DNA of 64,000 nucleotides from Amylostereum areolatum (lineage: Eukaryota > Basidiomycota > Agaricomycetes > Russulales > Stereaceae). Where the stretch lies: contig SAXG01000002.1 in assembly GCA_012932865.1 (NCBI GenBank), positions 310,001 to 374,000 of the forward strand. The letters are read 5' to 3'. The notes below the pieces were generated by a model that was not told the DNA's origin, searched no databases, and worked only from the letters and a program-made list of their open reading frames with translations. The translations under genes and the position numbers were made by a program. Positions 23,456 to 33,133 of this stretch are shown in pieces. Each line of letters starts with the position of its first letter. The first letter of the stretch is position 1.

Positions 23456-23462
23456 CTTTATA
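23456..23462 (-). promoter_or_regulatory. TATA box upstream of accessory ORF D
   Basis: TATAAAG on the minus strand, 39 nt before the ORF D ATG and well upstream of the LTR's own TATA box. Confidence 0.45.
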
Positions 23463-23495
23463 TCCTTGCCCGGACCTCAACGATAGAATTCTATT

Positions 23496-23879
23496 CTATC
23501 GCTTTAACAACGCCTCTACTACTTTCAGGTCCTCCTCGTCTATCGTAGTAGCCCCTAACCGATGTCCTATCCTTGCCGTCGTCGCGTGATCCGGGCTCTT
23601 GAACCGAGGCCCGCGTTTTCGGAAGAGTCCCTTGATGCCGCATCTTCCCTTCGACTCCTGCATGGCTTCTTCGTCTAGGCTTCTCGGCCTCTTCATGGCG
23701 CGAGCGACGTCCGGACGGCTTAGGAGTTCCGTGACTCGTTTGAGATGACGAAGGAGTTCTTCGTCTTGTGGGTCGGGCGTGGGAGTGCGCGAGAGGACGG
23801 GCGAAGGAGGAGGAGTGGTAGGAGGGGTGCAGTCGGTGGTGGAGAGGTTGCGCGAAGAGGAGGCGAGAGTAGACGACAT
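23496..23879 (-). CDS. Element 1 accessory ORF C: small basic protein
   Basis: 127 residues, not recognised. N-terminal Ser/Thr/Pro-rich half (TTPPPSPVLSRTPTPDP), then a helix-prone charged segment (DEELLRHLKRVTELLSR), a basic GLFRKRGPRFKS stretch and an acidic/hydrophobic end (DEEDLKVVEALLKR). Intact from ATG to stop, unlike Gag and Pol. A CATAAAA box lies at 23954-23960, 81 nt before the ATG. Same strand as pol. It could be a host gene fragment captured by the element. Confidence 0.45.
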   Translation of the reverse strand: MSSTLASSSRNLSTTDCTPPTTPPPSPVLSRTPTPDPQDEELLRHLKRVTELLSRPDVARAMKRPRSLDEEAMQESKGRCGIKGLFRKRGPRFKSPDHATTARIGHRLGATTIDEEDLKVVEALLKR

Positions 23880-23912
23880 ATTTGGTTGGTTTGGGTGGTG
23901 CGAGTGGGTTTG

Positions 23913-24188
23913 TTAGACGATGTCTGAGCATGTTATCGTCTTTGTGGCTTTCCTTTTATGCTTGCGATGTGGAGGGGCAATGATGTAATCATTGCCGTTA
24001 ATCGTAAGTGAAAGTTTGTACATAATCAGACATGAGTCGTAAGTAAGCGATGCGTCCAGCGCGTCGCAGGGAGAGATGCTAAACGTTTCGCCTTCCTCGT
24101 AGCGATAGGAACCTGTACAATGGAGAAGTCCGAGGAAAATATGCGTGCGAGTGAGGGCGCAGTCCGTGATCAGTCCAAGGAGTATCAT
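23913..24188 (-). CDS. Element 1 accessory ORF B: 91-residue hypothetical protein
   Basis: Not recognised. It opens with a hydrophobic stretch (ILLGLITDCALTRTHIFLGL), then SYRYEEGETFSISPCDALD, YKLSLTINGNDYIIAPP and a basic end (HRKHKRKATK). The non-repetitive, balanced composition suggests a real protein, but there is no homologue to compare. It lies between ORF A and ORF C on the element's sense strand. Confidence 0.35.
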   Translation of the reverse strand: MILLGLITDCALTRTHIFLGLLHCTGSYRYEEGETFSISPCDALDASLTYDSCLIMYKLSLTINGNDYIIAPPHRKHKRKATKTITCSDIV

Positions 24189-24293
24189 AATGAGAAATCG
24201 TAAAAACGGGATGATAGGGGCGAGATAGAGACGTAAATGATGATGATGGGGAAAGTCCGAGTGCGTACGATGGGTGAGAGTTCGTCCGTGCGT

Positions 24294-26292
24294 TTACCAG
24301 GGCTCCGGCCAGTGATCCTTCGACTCCTCCGCTTCCTGCAAGTCCCAATCTTCTTCCTTCCAGAAGAGATCGTCGACACGCCAGGAGTGGATTGAAGCGG
24401 AGGGGGGCTCTCGCTGAGTGCGGAGCATTGCGTCCTCCCAGTACAGCCACTGTTCGGTGGCGTGTTGGGCGGCTTCATGCGTCAAGCTCTCACGTCGCGT
24501 GAGGAATCCCAGAAGCTGCCTGTGGGCGCGGGCGGTAGCGTCGGTACGTCGGAGGTGGGGGTGGGACATCAGTGTTCCTGGACCGTAACTGATATCCGGA
24601 CGGCTCGGGCGAGGGTGAGGAAGCGGAGTCTGTGGTCGGAGGGGATAGCAGGACCGAGATTGGGGAAGTGAGGGGGAGCGTTCTTGCGACGGGGACAATC
24701 TCAGCGGAGATGGCCTCGTGCGCCGCATTTCCAGCAGCGTTTCCGCGGCTTCACGGGAATCGCGTCCCACTTCTCTTGCGTCCACATGGTCGGCTTGTCG
24801 CTCCACGGGTTCCGAGGGATTCTCGGCTACCTCCTCCGTCTGTTGTCCGCTGGACTGTCCGATTCTTTCCGCCGAACTGTCCGATTCGTCCATTGACTCC
24901 GCTCTCTCGTCTCCAGCGTGCGCGCTTCTCCATCATTTGCTCTATTATCTCCTGGATCTTGTTGCAGTTTCCTCATCGCCTGACTTATCGGGGAATCCGA
25001 CGTCTCTGATCCGCTTGAGCGGTTCTTCCGTCGGGGTCGACAGAATCATGTTTACGTCGCTGTGGGGTGACTCGGGGATCTTGGGCGACGGGATCTCGAG
25101 CGTGGTTGGGGTACGATCATAGGAACGAGGGATAAGGGGCGGGGCCTCCGTGCCACGGCATGGGAGTGTCGCTAGCAGATACTGGGAATGGAGTTGGCGG
25201 TCTAGGCATGGCGGGCAACCGAGAAGGTGTCCTAGGTACCGATCGCGGATTGGCCGGTCGGTCCGTCCGGGCTCTGGGGAGAACCAGGGGCTGTCCGGAT
25301 AGCTCTCCTGGTAGGGGCTGTCTGAAACAGCTCTCCGGGTACTCCGTTTCGAGCGACGGGAGGCTGGATGGGGTTAATCTGGGTGAGGCCGGGGACGGGT
25401 ATAGGATCCCGGCGGGGTGGGAGCGGTGACGGGTCGTGGAGGGGCGTTAGGAAGGAACGGGGGTCTGGTGAGGGCGGACATGATGGGATCGGGTCGAACA
25501 GTATAGCCCGGGGAGATGTGATGTCCATGGAAGATGAGGTCGATGTCGGGGCCGTCGCGTGACGACATATGGGGAACTCCGGTAGTTTCCATTCGTCTGC
25601 GGAGGATTTCTCCTTCGTAGGCGGCGCGGAAGGTGTGTCTTTCCCAGTTGAGCCAGTTGACTCTGTGTCCGACTTCAGTAAGGAATCTCCGGAGCTCTGC
25701 GACGTTGAGTACAGCCGCTGCGCTAGCTTCCGGAATCGTCGAAGAAGCTTGACCTCTCGCTCTTCCATCTCGGTCGAGAGCGTCAGGTACCTCGAGTCTA
25801 GCTGGCGGAGTTCTCCGTCGAGCATCTTGACGTGGTTCTTCAGGATGTCCTGGACGTCGGCCGACTCCCTCCTGAGGTCGTCGATCCGCTGTCTGGCCTG
25901 CTCGAGTGCTACTCCGGCTATCATGCGGGCTATCTGACTCTCGAGTATTGGGGAATCGGGTGTTGGGACTTCCGTCGCTCCGGGCCACGGGGATTGCATT
26001 AGCACCTGTGAGGAATCCGGGTGCTTCAGTTAGGGTTCTTCTGTGTGCTTCTAAGCGGCTTACCCCTTGCTCTTCCGTCTGTTCTTCCGTCTGGTCCTGA
26101 CCTAGACGGAGAAGGTACTGACTTAATTGCAAGGATTGCTGCCAATCGAGCGATGAAGCAGTCTCCGCAGAGGGCGCGTTCCTGTTGAGAGTGGTGTACT
26201 CGGTTGCAGACGAGGCGGAGGTGGTCGACATTGCTGGGTGATACGATTGGATTGGTAGAGGGGGTGTTGGCTGCGTTCGGGGTGGTGGACAT
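24294..26292 (-). pseudogene. Element 1 accessory ORF A: coiled-coil / CCHC zinc-knuckle protein, frameshifted
   Basis: A Gag-like protein lying after, not before, pol. From the ATG at 26290-26292 the minus strand reads MSTTPNAANTPSTNPIV, a Cys/His patch (VCNRVHHS, LCGDCF) and LRLGQDQTEEQ. After an apparent intron (about 26000-26066) comes a long heptad-like helix (about 25750-25950: LEQARQRIDDLRRESADVQD, KLLRRFRKLAQRLY). Then in another frame FLTEVGHRVNWLNWERHTFR and HHISPGYTV, a Pro-rich linker, a CCHC knuckle at about 24700-24750 (CWKCGARGHLR, a TGA, then DCPRR) and an acidic Trp-rich end (DDLFWKEEDWDLQ). At least two or three frame changes and the TGA break it. A TATA-like GATAAAAA lies about 37 nt before the ATG. 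Coiled coil plus knuckle fits nucleic-acid binding or capsid-like self-assembly. Confidence 0.5.
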
Positions 26293-26372
26293 TGGTGGTC
26301 TGTCTCGTTGAACCCATAGGGTTTTTATCCCCCTCTTCGTTGGCAGTGCATTCGCCTGAATGGTGTTGAGTC

Positions 26373-29300
26373 TCACCAGTGTTTCGCCTTGCGTTTCTTT
26401 CGTCGCGCTGGTCTCTGCTCTTGCTGTGTTACAGCGATCTCGTCGAGATCAGTAGATTCTGCGTTGGTATCTTTGATTGGCTGTGGTAGCGACCCCGGTG
26501 CCTTGGGGTTATTCCGGTGGAACTCTTCGATCGCAGCTTTTGATCCCTCGAGATTAGATGCTGGTTCCCATGTGTTACCGGAGTCTGGGTAGCCCTTCCA
26601 TTTCACAAAGTAATGTAATGGTTCGGAATACCGTTTGTCTAGTTTTGAGGCTACTATTGTTTCTAATTCATAGAGTTCTTCGTCGTTTACTAGTTCCGGA
26701 GGCGGTCTTTCATAAGCTTCACCATATTGCTCTGTTTCTTTGAACGGGATTAATAACGCTGCGTGGAATACTGGGTGTATTTTCCATTTCATTGGTAGTT
26801 CTAAGCGATAGGTTACCGGTCCTATAACCTTTTCAATTTTGAATGGGCCGAACCGTTTTGGTGCTAGCTTGGTTTTTGGGTATACCGTATTAAGGTTTTT
26901 TCCGTCTAACCATACTTGGTCGCCCTTGTTTGAGTTGATCTCGTAGTGTGAAAGTTTGGTCATGCTGCATTTTCATCAATTTAGCAGCTATTTCCAGACT
27001 TGCTTCTGCGTTGTCCCATGCGTTCTTAAAGTTCTTTATTCTTTCTTCGGCCGTTGGTATCCGTGGATCGGTTGGATATTGCCGGGTTAAAAACCGGTTG
27101 ATACCCGTGTAGGAGTTCAAATGGGGAAGTTTTTGTAGCTGAATGTTGCCGTATATTGTGTGCGAATTCTGCTTTCGGTAAAAGTTTTGCCCAATTCGTT
27201 TGATCTCCGTTGCAGAAATGCTCGAAGATATTGTTCTAGTTCTTGATTCACTCTTTCTGTTTCGCCGTCTGTTTGGGGATGATACGCTGTACTGAGCGAC
27301 GAGATAATTCCAAGGCTTTCGCAGATGGATTGGAATACTTTGGACGCGAATTGAGGGCCTCTATCCGATATCATTCTTTTCCATAGTCCAAACCGTCTGT
27401 ATACATTGTCGATCAGAAGATCAGCTGTTTCTTCTGCGTTGATCGTCTTAAGGCACGGTGTGAATACTGCGGTTTTGGTGAACCTGTCAACGACTACGTT
27501 GATCGAATCAAATCCGTTGGATATCGGAAGATCTGTGATGAAATCTGATGTGATCGTTTCCCATGGTCGTTCTGGTATTTCCGTAGGTTGTAATGGGTGT
27601 TTTGCCGGATGCGTGACGTTCTTCGTTGATTGACATACGGGGCATCCTTGAACATAGCCTTTTACGAAGGAAATCATCTTTGGCCACCAAAAGTTTCTTT
27701 GTACCAGCTCCAGAGTTTTCATTTCGCCTGGATGTCCAATCGTTTCCAGATCATGATGCGATTTTAGGATCATGCGTCTAAGTTCGAGATTCTGTGGCAC
27801 ATAGATCTTTCCTTTTCTGATGATCAGATCGTTCTCGAAGTTCCAATCTTCGATTCCTTTTGCGAGGGTGCGTGGTCCCGATCTTTTGATCGTATCTAAC
27901 GCTGTCCAAACTTCATCATCTAGGTGTGAGAAGTTTCTTAGTTCTTTGAGAAGTTCTTTGTCTCCGACTGCTTCGACTGTTCCCCTTCCGGTGGCTCTAG
28001 CCCTGAAAACCGAAGGGTGGAGCAGGATGCGGTCGTCGTTGTCTGGAATGTCTTCCTTATGATCTGGTCTTCTAGAAAGTCCATCTGCCTTGTTTGTACT
28101 TCCTGGTTTGTGTACCAAGGTGTAGTCGAAACGGGACAGATACAAGCTCCATCGTGCTTGTCGTCGATTGAGTTTCTGAGCTGTTGTGAAATATTCTAGA
28201 TTTTTATGATCTGTCCAGATTTCGACTTTGTGGTTCGCTCCTTCTAGATAGTGTCGCCAGTGTTCTAAGGCTTTCACTACTCCTAAGAGTTCTTTGTCGT
28301 ATATCTCGTAATTCTGTTCCGCGGGAGATAGTGATTTGGATAGGTACGCGACCGGATGCCATCTTTCGATCTCATCTGGCTGCGATAGGATAGCTCCGTA
28401 CGCAAAATCGGAGGCGTCACTCTCTATGCGGAATGGTTTGTTTTCATCGGGCATGATTAAGATTGGGGACGATGTGAATTCTCGTTTCAGTCTTTCGAAG
28501 GTACGTTCACATTCGGCCGTCCAGTTCCATTCGTGGTCTTTCTTTGTGAGCTGGAATAGGGGTCTGGCGATCTTAGAATAGTCTTTGATGAAGCGTCGAT
28601 AGAAATTTCCAAATCCGAGGAATGATTGAACTTCTTTTACTTTCCTCGGTGTGGGCCATTCGGCTAGCCCTTGGACTTTGACCGGGTCCATCTGTACCTT
28701 GTTGTGCGTGATTATCACGCCTAGGTATTCGATCGATGGTTGTTCGAAGAAGCACTTCTCTGGTTTCAGGAATAGATCGTTCCGTTCTAGAAGTTGGAGG
28801 GCTTCTTTCATCAGTTTCCTATGTTCGTCGAGTGTTTCTGTAAATATCAATATGTCATCCATATAGACCACCACTTTTCCTGTGTCTATTAATTCTTTGA
28901 ACAGTGCGTTCATCATTGCTTGGAATGTTGCGGGTGAGTTGGTTAGTCCGAAGAACATTACCATTGGTTCGAAAAGGCCTCTGTTTGTTTTGAACGCAGC
29001 TTTCCATTGATCTCCTTCTTTGATCCGAACATTGTTGTATCCCCATCGGAGATCGAGCTTTGAGAAGATCTTAGCGCCTTTTAATTTGTCGATGAGATCT
29101 GAGATGAGTGGTATCGGGTATTCATTTTTGACCGTGATCGAGTTAAGATAGCGATAGTCCTGTACTGGTCGAAGAGATCCATCTTTCTTCTTGATAAAGA
29201 AGAAGGGCGATGATATCTCTGATTTTGATTCTCGGATGTACCCTTTTCGTAGATGTTCATCTATGAATGTGTCCAGTTCCTTCCGTTCTGGTACCGTCAT

Positions 29301-30222
29301 TGGGTACACTTTGCAATTTCGAGGTTTCCATCCTTCAGTCAGGTCTATCGCGTGATCCCAAGGTCTGCTGATTGGAAAGCGTTCCGACGCTTTCTTTTCG
29401 AATACCTTCTGATACTGTTTGTAACTAGACGGAATCATCTCATCGAGTGTCTTCTTCTTCTCTCCTATGGCCGCTCTTTCTGCGAGTTCTTGTGCCTTGG
29501 TTGCTCTTGCTGTTATCCAAATACCGGGTTCGTTTGTTTCTTCTGCAATCGGCATTGTTTCTACGTCAGTCTTTCCATGGAACGTTCTGACTATCCTGAT
29601 ATCGGCGAGATCGGAGTTGAATTCGGGGTCTTCTTGTTCTTCTATCAGTTGCGTGATGGTTGATCTTCTGTTCTTCGAATGATTGTAGGAGAGTGTTCGT
29701 CTTTTCCTTGGACGATCATTGCTTTTACTGGTAGTGGAGCACGTACCTGGACATGTCTGTAGTGTAATCTGTCTCTTTCTCCTAATCGATATGAGGATTG
29801 TGTTTCTTGAGCCAAGGGGTTCCTAAGATTACTTCGTCTCCTCCCAGGGCTGTGACGAACAATCCTAAGTTTTCGCGGTGAATTTCTCCGTTGATCCCTT
29901 CCATCGTCATTGGAAGGTACACTTTCTGTTTGATCTCTCCTAGAGTGTTCCGAGATCCATCAACGTTGTATATCGGTATTGGCTTCTTCAGTTGGATCAG
30001 ATTCATCTTGTGTTTTCGTACGAAATCTGGATGGATCAGGGTGCTGCTTGCTCCACTATCTAGCAGTGCTTTTGCGGCGGCTTTATGGAACTTTCCATGA
30101 AACGTAACAGGTATATGAATTGATGGAGCGTGTGTTGCTCCGTCTTGGTATGACCTTATATACACTGTTCTATTTACGTCATCTTTTGTATCCTGTACAG
30201 AAGATCGACTTGAAAAGTTCAT
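26373..30222 (-). pseudogene. Element 1 Pol: protease, RT, RNase H, integrase, chromodomain (broken)
   Basis: Starts with its own ATG at 30220-30222, 37 nt after the Gag stop. Protease: ALLDSGASSTLIHPDFV. A TAG then interrupts NPHID.EKE, and a frame change precedes the 812-codon RT-integrase frame (27117-29555). RT shows RPVQDYRYLN, FGLTNSPATFQ and YMDDILIF; RNase H shows IESDASDFAYGAIL and YDKELLGVVKALEHW. Integrase has the zinc site (HHDLETIGH, CPVCQ) and core residues in SDFITDLP, MISDRGPQF and AYHPQTDGETERVNQ. Three further frame changes follow between about 27220 and 26960. The C-terminal frame (26373-26963) gives the GPF/HPVFH module and a chromodomain (HYFVKWKGYPDSGNTWEP). This is a Ty3 chromovirus by domain order. 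All catalytic motifs survive, but the chain cannot be made whole. Confidence 0.9.
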
Positions 30223-30260
30223 TGTCTGTGTCCTTTCAACAGCCGCGTTTGAAGGACGGT

Positions 30261-30793
30261 TTAAAAATCCTGATTGTTCTTGAAAATGTTGGCAGTGCGT
30301 GCAAACATTTCACTGTCCATCTTGTTCACAAGCTTGGTGATCTGATCAATCGGGGATTCTTCCTCTGTTAGATTTGCTGTTCGTGCATTGATCGTTGTTT
30401 GGGTACGTTTCTCTGGGCAGTTCCTGGAGATGTGTCCTGGCTTCCGGCAATAGAAGCATGATCCTGATTTCTGGAGTTCGGTACGTTCTTGCGGGGTAAG
30501 GCGTCTGAAGTTTCGGCCGTTGTTTCCGGTCTGAGCGGCCTGGCGGTGGTAACGTTTCCTTTTTTCCGTTTCCTTCGGAATGGAACGTACGCCTGTGGTT
30601 TCTTGTATAGGAGGTGAGATCACTCGTCGGGTTCATTGGTCTCGTATAATGTCGTTGGAACCTTGCGCTTCTCTCCAGTTATTGTCAATGCGTAATGCGA
30701 GTTCGTACCATTCATCAATATCGTTCGAGATGTGGTCTCTCTTGAGGATCTCAACCACGATATCATTGCGCAGTCCTCTCTTGAATTGGTCGA
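30261..30793 (-). pseudogene. Element 1 Gag, C-terminal piece with CCHC knuckle
   Basis: Reads DQFKRGLRNDIVVEILKRDH, WYELALRIDNNW, then an in-frame TGA and the nucleocapsid part RLTPQERTELQKSG with knuckle CFYCRKPGHISRNCPEK, stop at 30261-30263. It is cut from the middle piece by the solo LTR, and the frame also slips by one base at that junction. Gag ends 37 nt before the Pol ATG, which suggests stop-and-restart rather than frameshifting between Gag and Pol. Confidence 0.85.
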
Positions 30794-30798
30794 ATCAG

Positions 30799-31254
30799 TG
30801 GCAGCAACGACTAGTGGCGACAGCACCAAGTTACGACACATGACTAGAAGATGAGGACGACAGAGGGGAGCGATCAGACACGGCGACAGACGAGGGAAAG
30901 CAAGCAAAGTCGGTAGAATTGACTAGCTCGAGATAAGGGATATGTACAGCGAGAGCGAGCCTTATATACACAAGAGGAGAGAGACTTAGGTAAGCAACCA
31001 ATACACGGCGATCAGTAAGCAGACCAAGTATAAGTAAGCAGTCGTATGTAAAAGGGCACAGCATGAGTCAGTATCGTACAGCATGAGTCAAGAGAAAGGA
31101 GTCAGACCCGGACCGAGATGAGTCACGTGGGTCCGGGCGGGATATAGATGAGCCGGGTCCGGGCCAAGGTGGAGCCGGACCGGTGATAAGTCGATAAGTC
31201 CTAAAGCGTGTAACCGATGTAAAGTAAAAAGAAAATTATAGACCGTTCATGACA
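30799..31254 (-). mobile_element. Solo LTR of the element 2 family, inserted in element 1 gag
   Basis: 456 bp, inverted relative to element 2 and clearly similar over its whole length to the 32204-32662 LTR. Flanked by ATCAG on both sides (30794-30798 and 31255-31259). Its right end is GACCGTTCATGACA (plus strand); the left end carries one change from the consensus TGTCAG. It is the product of LTR-LTR recombination of a former full element. It shows more differences from element 2's LTRs than those show from each other, so it is older. Confidence 0.9.
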
Positions 31255-31259
31255 ATCAG

Positions 31260-32198
31260 TGCCTTATGATCGTAGCCTGCTTCCATGGCGTAGTCCCTGA
31301 AGATTGTAATATAATCTTTGGTTTCCATAGTCCCTTGTTCTAGGCGCTGTATATTGAATCTAGCGTCTCTTCCTGGGTCTATTTCTCCGAAGGTCTCCAA
31401 GAAGTAGTCACGGAATGCCGTCCATGAGAGGTATACTTCTGGATCTAGACCACGATTTCGTATCTTATCGATCTTACTTATCAAGAGGGATGCCCAGTGG
31501 AGGGCTGGTCCATCGGTGAGATGCGAGAGTACAAAGGTTATCTTACGCATGTTGGCTGCATACGCGTTGGGAAAGGCTATGAAGCGAAGTACGCATTGTT
31601 CTATGAACTTTGCTGCTTTCGCTCGATCTCTTCCGTCGTATACTCCTAGTGCGTTTAGTTTGAATCCTTTGTCCTTATCATCGGGTTTTGATCCGATTGT
31701 GCCTGTTCCTCCTGGTGGGGAATTCCCTGGTGGGTGCTTCGATTCTTTCGGAAGATCCGCGGTTGCTCCTCTTCCGAAGACGTAGTCTCTGACTTCTTTT
31801 CCCTTTTTGTTATCTATTGATTGGTTGGAGAATGATGGTGATGGTGGCGATAGCGTTCTCCATCCTATTGGGTCGGTCGTGCCAAGTCCTAGGGAGAATC
31901 GAGTCTCATGTCTCGGCTTTGCGGGATCGGCTGGTGTTGGAGTTGCAGGCGTCTGGCGCGGTACATTAGTCTCTCCAGGGGGGACATTGCCAAGTGCGGT
32001 GGCGGGGTTGGGTATCGAGGTGGCGGTGTCTCCCATTGATGCGATGTTTTCGGGTTTTCCGAATAGATTTCCTTTTCTTCCTCTTGTGGTTCCGAAGATG
32101 TCGTCAGGTGATGGGGATCTTGTTGGGTTCTCTGTATGTTCTTCCGTTTCTGCTGCGCTCGATGGGCTGCTTTTTCGACTTCCTCCGGGATCGGACTT
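31260..32198 (-). pseudogene. Element 1 Gag, middle piece (retrotransposon gag domain)
   Basis: Continues in frame from the N-terminal piece across element 2 (SDPGGSRKSS, GKPENIASMGDTATS), a Pro/Thr-rich stretch, then the gag core: LNALGVYDGRDRAKAAKFIE, YAANMRKITFVLSHL, GPALHWASLLI, WTAFRDYFLETFGEIDPG and YITIFRDYAMEAGYDHKALI. This is the PF03732-like capsid domain. The only in-frame ATG I find upstream of the core is in ASMGDTATS. It is interrupted on both sides by insertions. Confidence 0.85.
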
Positions 32199-32203
32199 AA
32201 TTT
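32199..32203. repeat. Target-site duplication, left of element 2
   Basis: AATTT, identical to 39731-39735. Confidence 0.9.
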
Positions 32204-32662
32204 TGTCATGAACGGTCTATAATTTTCTTTTTACTTTACATCGGTTACACGCTTTAGGACTTATCGACTTATCACCGGTCCGGCTCCACCTTGGCCCGGA
32301 CCCGGCTCATCTATATCCCGCCCGGACCCACGTGACTCGTCTCGGTCCGGGTCTGACTCCTTTCTCTTGACTCATGCTGTACGATACTGACTCATGCTGT
32401 GCCCTTTTACATACGACTGCTTACTTATACTTGGTCTGCTTACTGATCGCCGTGTATTGGTTGCTTACCTAAGTCTCTCTCCTCTTGTGTATATAAGGCT
32501 CGCTCTCGCTGTACATATTCCCTTATCTCGAGCTAGTCAATTCTACCGACTTTGCTTGCTTTCCCTCGTCTGTCGCCGTGTCTGATCGGCTCCCCTCTGT
32601 CGTCCTCATCTTCTAGTCAGCTGTGTCGTAACTTGGTGCTGTCGCACTAGTCGTTGCTGACA
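32204..32662 (+). repeat. 5' LTR of element 2
   Basis: 459 bp with TATATAA at 32490-32496. The presumed transcript start, about 35 nt downstream (32525), begins ATCTCGAGCT, which is complementary to the PBS. Confidence 0.95.
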
Positions 32663-32664
32663 TA

Positions 32665-32674
32665 AGCTCGAGAT
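32665..32674 (+). promoter_or_regulatory. Self-priming primer binding site of element 2
   Basis: AGCTCGAGAT starts 2 nt after the LTR and is the exact reverse complement of 32525-32534 inside the LTR, at the expected mRNA 5' end. This is the Tf1/sushi arrangement; no tRNA-like TGG PBS is present. Confidence 0.7.
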
Positions 32675-33133
32675 CTGTTTACTCTTGCACCACCCTACGA
32701 CCGTCCCTACGTACTGTAGCGTAGTAGTAGTAGTACCCGTCTGGTACTGACCTTGTTCTTCCCCCGTGCCGCCCTAGACCGTTGCCCCCAGAGTACGCGA
32801 CTCGTTACCCTGACATTGTGGTCGTGCGCACGTATACCGGTGCCGGCTTGACGTTTCCTCGAAACGTTACACCTACTCGAGACTCTCCAATACCAGGAGT
32901 TGAAAGCTCAGAGGTGACAGTAGAAGGTGCACCTTTGGTGTAGGAAACGAGTAAAAGCGGCGAAAGGAAAGCGGTTTAGGAAGTCTTTGGGCTCGTGTCC
33001 CCTAGACGAAGAGACAGCCAACAGGTCGAGAAGACTGAGGCAGACCGTCTTGCGATCTCATAACAGAACCACCTTCCCTCGACAAAATCTTCCCTTGCCG
33101 CACAGAGTAACCATTTCGACTGGGGGCTCGTGC

